The notes under the pieces were generated by a model that saw only the letters and a list, made by a program, of their open reading frames with translations, was not told where the DNA came from and did not search any database. From the NCBI RefSeq assembly GCF_038595055.1, contig NZ_CP152002.1, positions 6,816,501 through 6,880,500 on the forward strand: 64,000 nt of DNA, written 5' to 3'. Source of the DNA: Paenibacillus sp. FSL R7-0345 (lineage in GTDB: Bacteria > Bacillota > Bacilli > Paenibacillales > Paenibacillaceae). Shown piece after piece: positions 50,970 through 59,932 of this stretch. Position numbers and translations under genes: made by a program. Position 1 is the stretch's first letter. Each line of letters starts with the position of its first letter.

Positions 50970-52601
50970 ATGAGCATGATTAACCGGCGGTATGCTGTTC
51001 TCCTCACAGTCCCCGTCATCCTCACGGCTCTGGTTCTGCTCAGCGGCTGTGATCTGCGGGGCGAAAACGGTGTAAGTCCGTCGTCTGCTGCTTCGGCAAA
51101 ACAACCGGAAGACGGCAGCACTAATTCCCCTGCCCCCGCTTACACGATCTCATGGACGATGCACCAGAACCTCCCGGTCCCTGAAGATGCGGCGGTAGTC
51201 CGTGAAGTGGAGCAGAAATTCGGCGCCAATCTCGACGTCTGGAATCTGGAAAACAACAAATATGAATCCCTGCTTGAGCTGAAGCTGGTACAAGGTTCCA
51301 TTCCTGATCTGTTCCGGATCAGGCAGACCCAGGATCTGCTGAAATACCAGCAGCAAGGCGTACTGGCGGAAATTCCGCAGGACCTGCTGGACACCTATGC
51401 GCCTAATATCATGAAGGCGATCCGGGTAAATGCGCCTGCTTATCAGGATTCCGGCATCATTAACGGGGCTTACTACGGCATTCCTGTCGTAAACCCGACT
51501 AACATCTATCGTATTCCTGTTGTCTACCGCCAGGACTGGCTGGATAAGCTCGGCCTGTCTGTTCCGGATACACTGGCTGATTTTGAGAAGGTGCTTTATG
51601 CGTTCGCTAATGGGGACCCGGACGGCAACGGCGTCAAGGATACGTATGGCCTGTCACTGGAGGGGATGAATGTTGTCTTTGGGGCGTTCGGGCAGATTGT
51701 TTTTGCCGACCAGCTCTATTTCAGCAGACAGGATCAGCAGCTGGTGATCGGTGCCCTGCAGCCGGAAATGAAGGAGGCGCTGCGCTATCTGCGCAAATGG
51801 TATCAGGACGGGGTTATTGATCCGGAGTTTATCACCGGGGAGAATAAAGGCGGCTACAAGCATCTCTCCCATGCTTTTATTAATGGCCGGATCGGCATGA
51901 CCTCCATGGGCAACTATTACCACTGGGTTCAGGACGGCGATTATTCCACCTGGACCACGGATGAGCTGGGCAAAACCGTGGAGACGCCGGTTGGCGCCAC
52001 TTTTAATGTGAAGGAGCTAACGGCAAAAAATCCGCAGGCGCGGATTGTATTTGGCCGGCCCGTGAGCGGGCCTGACGGCAAGCGCGGTTCCAAAGCCTAC
52101 GATATGCTGATGAGCTTCACTGCCATCGGCGCAGATGCCGTGAAGGAGCCGGGCAAGCTGGAGACCATCCTGAAGATTCTTGACTACGTCAGCGCCAATC
52201 CCAACCCGCAGGAGGATACAGCGATGAAATTCGGCATTCAGGGGGAGCACTGGGACTGGGCGGACAACCTGAATAAAGAAGTGGTGGTGCTGCCGCCGTA
52301 TGACCAGACCTTCAGCTACCAGAACACCATCGGCGCAGGTCTTGGCATGACGGTGCCTGTGATGCCCGGCGACCGCAGAGAGCAGTGGGCGGCGACCCTG
52401 GGTCTCGACCGGGACGGCATCTACAATGCCCTGGAGGTCGCAACGCCCTCCCTGGTCAAGAACGGGCCGGAGCTGATCCAGCTGCGGAACGAGGCTTACA
52501 TCGCCTTCATTACCGGCGAACGTCCGCTTGAGGCGTTCGGCAGCTTTGTTAAGGAATTTATGGCAGCGGGCGGGGCTGAGGTGCTGCGGGAGGCGAATTA
52601 G
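50970..52601 (+). CDS. Orphan extracellular solute-binding lipoprotein
   Basis: 543 aa. Lipobox LLSGCD near residue 27, then a family 1 binding protein of the large LipO type (IPDLFRIRQTQDLLKYQQQG; DPDGNGVKDTYGLSL, a calcium-like loop; FINGRIGMTSMGNYYHW). The ATG is 7 nt after AAGGAGGG. No permease or ATPase follows; the next gene is convergent only 7 bp away. It may deliver sugar to a permease encoded elsewhere or present ligand to the membrane regulator upstream. Confidence 0.88.
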   Translation: MSMINRRYAVLLTVPVILTALVLLSGCDLRGENGVSPSSAASAKQPEDGSTNSPAPAYTISWTMHQNLPVPEDAAVVREVEQKFGANLDVWNLENNKYESLLELKLVQGSIPDLFRIRQTQDLLKYQQQGVLAEIPQDLLDTYAPNIMKAIRVNAPAYQDSGIINGAYYGIPVVNPTNIYRIPVVYRQDWLDKLGLSVPDTLADFEKVLYAFANGDPDGNGVKDTYGLSLEGMNVVFGAFGQIVFADQLYFSRQDQQLVIGALQPEMKEALRYLRKWYQDGVIDPEFITGENKGGYKHLSHAFINGRIGMTSMGNYYHWVQDGDYSTWTTDELGKTVETPVGATFNVKELTAKNPQARIVFGRPVSGPDGKRGSKAYDMLMSFTAIGADAVKEPGKLETILKILDYVSANPNPQEDTAMKFGIQGEHWDWADNLNKEVVVLPPYDQTFSYQNTIGAGLGMTVPVMPGDRREQWAATLGLDRDGIYNALEVATPSLVKNGPELIQLRNEAYIAFITGERPLEAFGSFVKEFMAAGGAEVLREAN

Positions 52602-52608
52602 CCTGCAG

Positions 52609-54714
52609 CTACACCACATACTCAGCCATAATCTGCTCAATGTGGTACGGAGTAATTCCCTGCTCTACTGAGAATACAGTATCGGCATGGCGCGGCGATT
52701 CAGCAAGCTGGCCCCGGGCTTTGACATGGAGCATGAACAGGTCGTACAGATCCGGCTTTTTGAGTGCGGCCATTGCTTTGCCGATCAGTACCATTCCTTT
52801 CTGGTTACCCTCAACATTATTGTAGTACTGGGGAGCTCTTGTCAGCGACAGATCGGTCCAGATGACCTTCCTTTCAACCAGATCCAATATGACAGGGATG
52901 GCTATCTGGGTATCGGCAGTAACGTCAATCTTATTGGCTACAGTCGAAGGCTCAAAAATCTCACCCGAGCCAGGCTTCTTCCGCATCATCCAGCCGGCAA
53001 AGCATTCCGGCAGATTACAATACGGCTGCTCCGTGAAGGAATTCAGCGACGCCACCACGTATCTTCCGCCATATTCGACGATAGAGGGAATATGCAGATC
53101 AATGAACTCGCAGGCCCCGTGAGGCGCCGAGACAATATCCCCGCTGTGCGCCGCCAGATAGTTGGACGAGCGCAGATTCGTGTAGGAGATATGCTCCACA
53201 TAATTCCAGTTCTGGTCATACATGACCGCAGACAGATCAATATCGACCCGCCCTGTAGATACACCGTTAACCTTCCCCTCTTTCCACCAGCTGAAAAAGC
53301 GGATCGTATCCCCTTCCCCCATCGGCAGCCGGCTTCCCCGTACAAGCGTATGCAGCGCTTTGCTGGCCGATCTCTGGGAAAAGGGAACATTGTAGCTTTT
53401 GAGCCGCTCATCCACGTAAGCATTCCCTAAAGGCGGCAGCTCCGCGAAGCGCCCGATTAACGCCTGCTCGCATACGTCCACGATGTCCTGGCAGGCTCTG
53501 GAATCAATCTCCGGCAGCGTATCAGGAATTGCAAAGGCTTTGGCAACATTTCCTTTCGGGAAAAAGACACGCAGCTCAGGCGAATCCAGCCGGTTAGCAA
53601 AATGGTTCTTCACCTGCAGCAGCACCGGAGTCGATACCTGTCCTGCCACTTCACCAAAAGCCAGCACAACGTACTCTGTATGTTCCGTTCCTCGCAGCAG
53701 CTGATCCAGTCTCCGCGCAAACTCGCCCGGGCGTTTGATCAGCAGATCCAGCGCATCCCAGACCTGTTTGTACTTTATCGCCAGCTCCACGCTGCTGTTA
53801 AAGGTCGTAACCGGTTTGTTATTGCGCAAAATATCCCAGGCTTCTTCACAGCGCACATACCGCTGCTTGTATTCAGACGGATGCAGGATCTCGCCCAAGC
53901 GAATCCAGCGGTCCTTATATCTCAGCATATCCTCGGTAATCGGATGGCACTGTTCAAGTAACCCGAGCAGCATCCGGCGTTCACTGCGCTTGAATTTGCG
54001 GAAACGCACCGGTACCGCCAGGCTGACACCGCCGTCCGACCAGGCTACGGCCAGGCGCAGCACATCGGTAGCTGTTTTGAAATACCGCCCCAGCCGCGCC
54101 AGGTTAGCCTTGTCATAAATCAGCAGCGATGACGCCACGAACGCGGCATTTTCCTTGAACGGAATATCCTCCGGCAGAATCGCATCCAGCTCCTCCGGTT
54201 CAAACGCCGCTATCACGGCATCAATATCCTCTTTGTCGGCTGCAGAGATCGAGCCTTTGGCCTGAATAAGCCGGCGGATCATTAAGCAAAAATCCTCTTT
54301 GTCCCCAAGCTCAATCACCTTCAGCTTTCCCTGTTCCTGCAGCGGCGGTCTCTTTACGGCCTCATCGTATTGTGGGAAATCCCACGTATAGTAATGGTAC
54401 ATTGCATTCAGGTACAGGACGGCATCGTGCTCCAGCATCACCTGCTCGGGAAACCCGGGATACATCGGCGTATATTTTACATGCGCACCAACCATAACCT
54501 TCAAATCTGCAACCAGCTGCTGGTACAGCGCCTCAAACTCTTCCTTCGGCAGCCCGCGCACCGCGCGGAACAATGCAGGAGACAAAGCAAAGCCCAGCGC
54601 TTCCAGATTGCGGACCGCCGCCGCCAAATACCCTTCCGGCAGCCGACCGTTCCCGTTATATGGATCAACAATGATCTTGCGTGCTCTTTGCAGATAAATC
54701 GAATTTTTTTTCAT
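52609..54714 (-). CDS. Large TerD-domain protein (MXAN_6230/SCO0854-like)
   Basis: 701 aa from ATG 54714, where similarity to the family begins (IYLQRARKIIVDPYNGNG). The long N-terminal part is mostly helical. The C-terminal part has a TerD-like domain: GDTIRFFSWWKEG, GRVDIDLSAVMYD, SGDIVSAPHGACEFIDLHIP, CFAGWMMRK and NVEGNQKGMVLIGKAM. TerD proteins bind calcium and belong to tellurite/phage/stress 'ter' systems, but no other ter genes are here. Start uncertain: ATG 54714 has no ribosome site; TTG 54783 follows GAGGAGG by 11 nt; the frame is open to ATG 54843. Confidence 0.75.
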   Translation of the reverse strand: MKKNSIYLQRARKIIVDPYNGNGRLPEGYLAAAVRNLEALGFALSPALFRAVRGLPKEEFEALYQQLVADLKVMVGAHVKYTPMYPGFPEQVMLEHDAVLYLNAMYHYYTWDFPQYDEAVKRPPLQEQGKLKVIELGDKEDFCLMIRRLIQAKGSISAADKEDIDAVIAAFEPEELDAILPEDIPFKENAAFVASSLLIYDKANLARLGRYFKTATDVLRLAVAWSDGGVSLAVPVRFRKFKRSERRMLLGLLEQCHPITEDMLRYKDRWIRLGEILHPSEYKQRYVRCEEAWDILRNNKPVTTFNSSVELAIKYKQVWDALDLLIKRPGEFARRLDQLLRGTEHTEYVVLAFGEVAGQVSTPVLLQVKNHFANRLDSPELRVFFPKGNVAKAFAIPDTLPEIDSRACQDIVDVCEQALIGRFAELPPLGNAYVDERLKSYNVPFSQRSASKALHTLVRGSRLPMGEGDTIRFFSWWKEGKVNGVSTGRVDIDLSAVMYDQNWNYVEHISYTNLRSSNYLAAHSGDIVSAPHGACEFIDLHIPSIVEYGGRYVVASLNSFTEQPYCNLPECFAGWMMRKKPGSGEIFEPSTVANKIDVTADTQIAIPVILDLVERKVIWTDLSLTRAPQYYNNVEGNQKGMVLIGKAMAALKKPDLYDLFMLHVKARGQLAESPRHADTVFSVEQGITPYHIEQIMAEYVV

Positions 54715-55057
54715 AGTAAAAGTGTCCAGGAAAGCCGTATCCCTATTTAGATCATCCTCTGGGTTTAGAAGGAAGGAATACAATAGCCTGGACGCCTCCT
54801 CTCTGGATGAGCATCCTTCAGGAAAGCTGCGGCCCTGTGTCATTTACAGTGAGTTAGAAGGAAGGACCGCAATAGCCTGAAGTTCAAGCGTCCGGATTCG
54901 GGTGAACCCGGCCGTTTGATGCCCTTATCATCGCATACGGGGAGGAGTGTAAACAGGGCGGAAGTATTACGACAATGGAAAAAACGGGAAAATTTTGTTC
55001 CTTACAGTTTCCTTATAACTCCCCTTTACACTGTCTAAGTGGAAAGGATGATATAAT
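54715..55057. other. Leader region with a decayed tandem duplication of about 90 bp
   Basis: Between the TerD-like gene and the LanF gene. TTAGAAGGAAGGA, three variable bases and CAATAGCCTG occurs twice, at 54765-54790 and 54854-54879 (23 of 26 identical, offset 89). Each copy is preceded by CAGGAAAGC, so the repeat unit is longer but diverged. The offset is not a multiple of three, which argues against a coding origin. The right part carries the LanF promoter region and its 11-bp repeats. Confidence 0.55.
54998..55030 (+). promoter_or_regulatory. Three tandem 11-bp repeats upstream of LanFEG operon
   Basis: TTCCTTACAGT, TTCCTTATAAC and TCCCCTTTACA follow each other without gaps at 54998, 55009 and 55020. 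Tandem 11-bp (one helical turn) direct repeats are typical targets of OmpR-family regulators; the candidate is the one encoded at 57305. Confidence 0.45.
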
Positions 55058-55783
55058 ATGCCGGACATTATTTTAGAAACGAGAAACCTATGTAAAAGCT
55101 TCAAAAAACAGCCCGCTGTAAGCAACGTATCACTGTCAGTGCCCCGGAATTCCGTTTACGGGCTGCTCGGACCGAACGGTGCGGGGAAGTCGACGACGCT
55201 GAAGATGATCGCAGGCATGCTGCGTCCAGGCTCAGGGAGCATTCTTTTCCAGGGCCATGAGTGGGTACGGAAGGACTTGAGCGAGATCGGCGTGCTGATT
55301 GAGTCGCCGCCGCTGTACGGGAACCTGACGGCCCGAGAGAATCTGCAGGTGCGGACGCTGGCGCTCGGGCTGCCGGAGTCGCGGATTGCCGAGACGCTCG
55401 CCATCGTCGATCTGGCCCATACCGGGAAGAAGCGGGCCGGCCAGTTCTCGATGGGCATGAAGCAGCGGCTGGGCATCGCAATTGCGCTGCTGAACCAGCC
55501 GAAGCTGCTCATTCTGGATGAGCCGTCGAACGGGCTCGACCCTATTGGAATTCAGGAGCTGCGGGAGCTGATCCGCTCTTTCCCCGGTCAGGGAATCACG
55601 GTCATTCTGTCGAGCCATATTCTTTCCGAGGTGGAACAGGTAGCGGATCAGATCGGAATTATTGCCGGCGGGCAGCTGGGATATCAGGGGGCTGCGCCGC
55701 ATGGAGCAGAGCTGGAAGCTCTGTTCATGCAGGTAGCCGCTGCGAACCGAAGGGCGGGTGAAGCCAGTGCTTACACTCATTAG
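55058..55783 (+). CDS. Lantibiotic-protection ABC transporter ATPase (LanF type)
   Basis: 241-aa ATPase: Walker A GPNGAGKST, Q loop in VLIESPPLYGNLTARENL, signature FSMGMKQRLGIA (the LanF/BcrA form), Walker B LLILDEPSNGLD, and switch His in LSSHIL. Drives export or membrane removal of antimicrobial peptides. Overlaps the first permease by 26 nt. Start ATG follows AAAGGATG. Confidence 0.9.
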   Translation: MPDIILETRNLCKSFKKQPAVSNVSLSVPRNSVYGLLGPNGAGKSTTLKMIAGMLRPGSGSILFQGHEWVRKDLSEIGVLIESPPLYGNLTARENLQVRTLALGLPESRIAETLAIVDLAHTGKKRAGQFSMGMKQRLGIAIALLNQPKLLILDEPSNGLDPIGIQELRELIRSFPGQGITVILSSHILSEVEQVADQIGIIAGGQLGYQGAAPHGAELEALFMQVAAANRRAGEASAYTH

Positions 55784-56495
55784 TGCGGAGCGCCTGAAGT
55801 GGCGCCGCACCTTTATTCCGCAGCTGTTGTGGGTTACGCCGCTGTTTACCCTGCTGCTCTGCGGTGTCCTGATGGGCGGGCGTTATTTTCAGACCGGGGC
55901 ATATAACTGGTGGTATACGATGCTCCTGCCGGGCGCACTGACCCTGGTATGCGCACTGGCGGTGCAAAAGGATGCCAAGCTGCAGTACCGCGCCCTCTTG
56001 GCGCTGCCCCTCCGTCCGCAGAAGCTCTGGTCGGCCAAAATCGCCGCCGTCACCGGCTGGCTGCTGGCCGCAAGCCTGCTGTTCTTCGCCGGCATCTCGT
56101 CCGGAGGCTGGCTGTTTGGCGCTTCAATTCCGCTGATGAACAGTGCGGCAGGGAGCCTGCTGATTGTCATCACATTCCTGTGGCAGATTCCGCTCTGCCT
56201 GTTCCTGGCTGCACGGTTTGGCCTGTTCACAGCCGTGCTGATCAATATGGCCTTGAACATTGCAGGTGTAGTCACCTTTGACACCGGCGGGCTGTGGGAT
56301 TTCATGCCCTACACGATTACGTTCCGGCTGATGTGCCCGGTGCTGCATATTCTGCCGAACGGCCTGCCGGTTCCAGAGGGCAGCCCGCTGAGAAGCACAG
56401 ACACCATTCTACGGGATGTGCTGGCTTCTCTCGTCTGGTTCGGCAGCCTGTTTTTCCTGACAGCGCGCAGATTCCGCAGGCAGGAGGCGAAGTAG
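55758..56495 (+). CDS. Lantibiotic-protection ABC permease (LanE/MutE type)
   Basis: 245 aa with six predicted membrane helices and the family opening LISAERLKWRRTF (cytoplasmic) and QKDAKLQYRALLALPL loop. Starts at GTG 55758 inside the ATPase gene. With the next gene it forms the two-permease core of a LanFEG exporter that protects against lantibiotics or similar peptides. Confidence 0.85.
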   Translation: MKPVLTLISAERLKWRRTFIPQLLWVTPLFTLLLCGVLMGGRYFQTGAYNWWYTMLLPGALTLVCALAVQKDAKLQYRALLALPLRPQKLWSAKIAAVTGWLLAASLLFFAGISSGGWLFGASIPLMNSAAGSLLIVITFLWQIPLCLFLAARFGLFTAVLINMALNIAGVVTFDTGGLWDFMPYTITFRLMCPVLHILPNGLPVPEGSPLRSTDTILRDVLASLVWFGSLFFLTARRFRRQEAK

Positions 56496-56496
56496 G

Positions 56497-57255
56497 ATGG
56501 CCTCCTTACTTTGGCTGTTCAAGGCGGACCTGCTCAAAAACCGCCGCACGCCGTTTCTGCTTCTTCATATCCTGGCCCCGCTTAGCGCGGCGGCGATATT
56601 CCTGGCGTACTACTCGTATTCTCCATGGAGCGACACTGATAAGGTACAGGCTTATCTCCAGGCACTGGGCTGTGCTCTTCCAACGCTTATTGCCCTGGTC
56701 TGTTCAATGGCAGCGGAGCAGGAAGCGCTGGCCGGGCATTTTCAGGGGATGCTGGCGCTCCCCGCCGGACGAACCAGGGTTTACGCCAGCAAGTTGCTGG
56801 TTCTGCTGTTCTACGGCCTTTGCGCGGTTTTGCTGGCCGCCGTCATGTTCGGCACCGGATTCCGCTTTGTACTGAATCAGGACAACCTCGGGATGGCTTT
56901 TTACTGGAGCAGCGCATTGATCCTGTCGGGAAGCACGGTATTTCTCTATCTGCTGCATGGATTCATCAACCTGCGGTTTGGCCGGGGCCCGTCGATTGGA
57001 ATCGGCATCGCAGGCAGTCTGACTGCGGCCCTGCTGCTTACCGGACTCGGTGAAGGTATCTGGCTGTATGTCCCTTTTGCCTGGGCAGCACGCTTCATTT
57101 CCATATGGACAGCCATCAGCTCGGGGGCCCCGCTATCACCCGCCGCAACACAGGCCGATACCGGAGCCCTTGTATGTGCTGCTGCAACAATACTCGCTGT
57201 CCCCCTGTCCTTCCTCTGGTTTCAGCGGTGGGAAGGGCGGTCTGCCGATAATTAA
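56497..57255 (+). CDS. Lantibiotic-protection ABC permease (LanG/MutG type)
   Basis: 252 aa, six membrane helices, opening LLWLFKADLLKNRRTPFLLL and cytoplasmic EQEALAGHFQGMLALPAGR, parallel to the LanE protein loop. One base separates it from the previous gene; ribosome site CAGGAGGCGAAG. Second permease of the exporter. Confidence 0.85.
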   Translation: MASLLWLFKADLLKNRRTPFLLLHILAPLSAAAIFLAYYSYSPWSDTDKVQAYLQALGCALPTLIALVCSMAAEQEALAGHFQGMLALPAGRTRVYASKLLVLLFYGLCAVLLAAVMFGTGFRFVLNQDNLGMAFYWSSALILSGSTVFLYLLHGFINLRFGRGPSIGIGIAGSLTAALLLTGLGEGIWLYVPFAWAARFISIWTAISSGAPLSPAATQADTGALVCAAATILAVPLSFLWFQRWEGRSADN

Positions 57256-57304
57256 ATTAGAAACGTTTTTTGATACACAACTATTATTAATAGAGGGAAT
57301 GCAT

Positions 57305-57967
57305 ATGGCTAAAATACTTGCCGTCGACGATGAGCCCGCCATCCTGGCGCTGATCCGCAGTGCCCTGGGCGCAGACCGTCACTTGGTAACAACCATTCAG
57401 GATTCAACCACTGTGCGCCAGAGCGATCTGGGTACCTATGATCTCATTCTGCTCGATGTGATGATGCCCGGGGTAGACGGCTTTACACTATGCCGGGAGA
57501 TTCGCGCGGCGGTGGATAGTCCGATCCTTTTTCTGACCGCCAAGACGCTGGAATCCGACTTGATGTACGGGCTGGGATTGGGCGCGGACGACTATATTAT
57601 GAAGCCCTTCAGTATTGGCGCGCTGCGGGCGCGGATTAACGCCCATCTCAGACGGGAGACCCGGGAACGGAGGAATGTGCTGTACTCCGAGCATATCCAC
57701 TTCAATCTCTCCGGCAGAGAGCTGCTTGCCCGCGGCAGCAAGGTGCCTCTGACCAAAAGCGAATACGATATTTGCGAGTTTCTGGCGAAGAGCCGCGGAC
57801 AGGTTTTTTCCAAGGAGCTTATCTATGAGGCGGTCTTCGGGTTTGACGGGGAAAGTGACAGCAGCGCCATCACAGAGCATATCAAGAATATCCGCGCCAA
57901 GCTGAACAAAGCGGACATTGAAGCCATTGAGACAGTCTGGGGGATCGGTTACAAGTGGAAGCTGTAA
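57305..57967 (+). CDS. OmpR-family response regulator of the LanFEG module
   Basis: 220 aa from ATG 57305, 7 nt after AGAGGGA. Receiver with DDE (8-10), phosphoacceptor Asp51 in LLDVMMPGVDG and IMKPFS; winged-helix domain to the end (ITEHIKNIRAKL, VWGIGYKW). Of the SpaR/CprR kind that controls lantibiotic-resistance transporters. Likely binds the 11-bp repeats upstream of the LanF gene. Confidence 0.93.
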   Translation: MAKILAVDDEPAILALIRSALGADRHLVTTIQDSTTVRQSDLGTYDLILLDVMMPGVDGFTLCREIRAAVDSPILFLTAKTLESDLMYGLGLGADDYIMKPFSIGALRARINAHLRRETRERRNVLYSEHIHFNLSGRELLARGSKVPLTKSEYDICEFLAKSRGQVFSKELIYEAVFGFDGESDSSAITEHIKNIRAKLNKADIEAIETVWGIGYKWKL

Positions 57968-59349
57968 AAAGAGCACCGGGGATGCGCCTGCGCACCTTTT
58001 TTCTGCAATATCTCCTGATTCTAAGTGCCGGAACCATTTTACTGCTGCTCCTGCTGCTGGGCTTGTTCACGGCGACTTTTTCGGCCAATGTGATTCTGCC
58101 CGCCAATTATGCAGAGAAGGAGATCGAGGCTGTTAAGCATGAACTTGAAGCGGGTGACGAAGATGCCGCTGCTGTCATTCCGAAGCTGGCGGACTACGCC
58201 ATATTTACAGCCGAAGGGAAGCTGCTTACAGGCAGCCTGAATACAAAGGATGCGGATCACGCCCGGGAGCTTATACTGCAAGGCAAAAACCGGGACTCCT
58301 ATTTCTACACTTCCTTCCGGCATGAAGGGGAGCTCTGGATTTTCCGCTACACGCTAACTCCGCAGTTCGCCTCCCCGCTGCTGCGCAGCTACTTGCCTAA
58401 TCCGCAGCTGGTGGCCGTGCTGCTCTTCATCCTGGGTGTACTGATTCTGGCCGCTGTGCTTGCCGCCCGATTCGGCCGCAGGCTTACCCAGAAAATGGCC
58501 GGCTTACAGGAGGCGACCGACAGCATCCGGCAGGAAAATCTGGCGTTCACCGTCCGGCCAAGCGGAATCATCGAAATCGACGAGATGCTGGTCTCGCTGG
58601 ACCAGATGAAGGAAGCGCTGCAGGCCTCACTGAAACGCCAGTGGGAGCTGGAACGGTCCCGCAGAGAGCAGATTTCTGCGCTCGCCCACGACATTAAGAC
58701 CCCCCTCACGATTATCCGGGGCAACGCCGAGCTGCTGCAGGAAACCGTCCAGGATGAAGCCCAGCGGGAATACAACGAATATATTCTGCAAAGTGCAGCG
58801 GATATTGAAGCCTTTGTGCAGGAGGTCATTGATCTGTCCAGCCAGCAGGCAGCTCCCCGGAAACGTAAAGCGCTGACGCACCTTACGGATTTAATGGCCG
58901 AACTGGAGAGTCAGCTGCGGGCCTTATCCTCAGGCAGGGACATTTCCGCACAAGTTACTATGGACAACGCGCTGCCTGAAAGGATTGTTATAGATAAGGA
59001 GCTGCTCCAGCGGGGAATTATCAATATTCTTGCAAATGCTGTAGAGCATACGCCGCCGCAAGGGAAGGTTACTCTGGATATCCGCCGGGATGGGGACGGG
59101 GCTATTTCTTTTACCGTTACAGACACGGGCAGCGGCTTCTCCCCGGCCGGATTACGGGAGGCGGCAAGTCAGTTCTACATGGGCGACCAGAGCCGCAGCT
59201 CCGGCAAGCATCACGGGATGGGCCTGTACATTGCCGAATCTGCTGCTCAGCAGCATGGGGGAACACTTACACTGGAGAATGCTGCGCCTTCCGGCGGAGC
59301 GAAGGTGACAGTGCGGATCAAGACGGATAGCAACACCGGTCCGAGCTGA
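57955..59349 (+). CDS. Sensor histidine kinase of the LanFEG module
   Basis: 464 aa from GTG 57955, overlapping the regulator stop by 13 nt (ATG 57982 is the alternative). TM1 near 19-40, an extracellular region of about 100 aa, TM2 near 150-172, HAMP-like linker, phosphoacceptor His245 in LAHDIKTPLTIIRG, ATPase motifs NILANAVEHTP, DTGSGFS and GMGLYIAES. Comparable to SpaK/CprK, which detect lantibiotics at the membrane. Confidence 0.92.
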   Translation: MEAVKRAPGMRLRTFFLQYLLILSAGTILLLLLLLGLFTATFSANVILPANYAEKEIEAVKHELEAGDEDAAAVIPKLADYAIFTAEGKLLTGSLNTKDADHARELILQGKNRDSYFYTSFRHEGELWIFRYTLTPQFASPLLRSYLPNPQLVAVLLFILGVLILAAVLAARFGRRLTQKMAGLQEATDSIRQENLAFTVRPSGIIEIDEMLVSLDQMKEALQASLKRQWELERSRREQISALAHDIKTPLTIIRGNAELLQETVQDEAQREYNEYILQSAADIEAFVQEVIDLSSQQAAPRKRKALTHLTDLMAELESQLRALSSGRDISAQVTMDNALPERIVIDKELLQRGIINILANAVEHTPPQGKVTLDIRRDGDGAISFTVTDTGSGFSPAGLREAASQFYMGDQSRSSGKHHGMGLYIAESAAQQHGGTLTLENAAPSGGAKVTVRIKTDSNTGPS

Positions 59350-59374
59350 TCCACCGAGCACAGACCGGATCAAA

Positions 59375-59561
59375 CTAAGTGGAAATCCGATATCTATTTT
59401 CAGGGGAGACCGCTGAATGAGGATAATAGGTGGAAAAAAGCTACTTAATTCTGCTGAATTTAGATATACGGAGCGTTTTTGGCCCAAATAAGTAGCAATT
59501 TTACACCTAATGCTTATAAATCTTAAGAACCTACAGATCTAAGTAGCAAAAATCCAACTAG
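59375..59561. repeat. Four-unit intergenic element, family B, copy 2 (F-F-R-R)
   Basis: Forward units at 59375-59399 and 59426-59450, reverse units at 59486-59510 and 59537-59561. Unit 1 shares its first 13 bases (CTAAGTGGAAATC) with unit 1 of the copy at 40028. Offsets 0, 51, 111, 162 and total 187 nt equal copy 1, although the 26-, 35- and 26-nt spacers are largely unrelated in sequence. Confidence 0.88.
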
Positions 59562-59617
59562 GTGCCAGACCCTCCGTTTTACCGTAATATATGAATCTAT
59601 TAGAAAGGAGAGCCTGC

Positions 59618-59857
59618 ATGCACAGAGTCGACAAAATCAGATTTACGCTCTTTTATGGTGAAGCTCCTCCAGCAGACAGTTACGGCTACATGGAGCTCAA
59701 CCGGGAGGGAAACATGCTTGCGCTCTACACCAAAGACGGTGAGGAAATGGACATCTATGGCGGGCATGAATTCGTCAGGTTAGGTACACTCGGCAGATTC
59801 GATGATAAGGACCGTGATCATTTCTATTCGTTATTGGAAAAGGATGGGGTAGGCTGA
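59618..59857 (+). CDS. Small hypothetical protein, 79 aa
   Basis: Starts at ATG 59618, 7 nt after AAAGGAG. Soluble, charged, with a predicted antiparallel sheet (IRFTLFYGEAPP, YGYMELNREGNMLALYT, DIYGGHEF) and a C-terminal helix. I do not recognise the family. It stands alone after the family B element. Confidence 0.6.
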   Translation: MHRVDKIRFTLFYGEAPPADSYGYMELNREGNMLALYTKDGEEMDIYGGHEFVRLGTLGRFDDKDRDHFYSLLEKDGVG

Positions 59858-59881
59858 GCCGTACAGCTGACCGGGAAGCAG

Positions 59882-59907
59882 AAAAGGCCACCCCTCACGG
59901 GATGGCC
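59882..59907 (-). terminator. Terminator of the FabG-like SDR
   Basis: Minus-strand stem GGCCATCCC / GGGGTGGCC with a 4-nt loop and one G-U pair, then TTTTC, 25 bp after the SDR stop. Could also act on the small gene ending at 59857. Confidence 0.75.
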
Positions 59908-59932
59908 CATTACCTATACTTGAAAAGATAAA

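Noticed and set aside
55051..55056. TATAAT as the LanF promoter -10
   Set aside because: It touches the start codon and overlaps the ribosome-site spacer, and no -35 is at proper distance.
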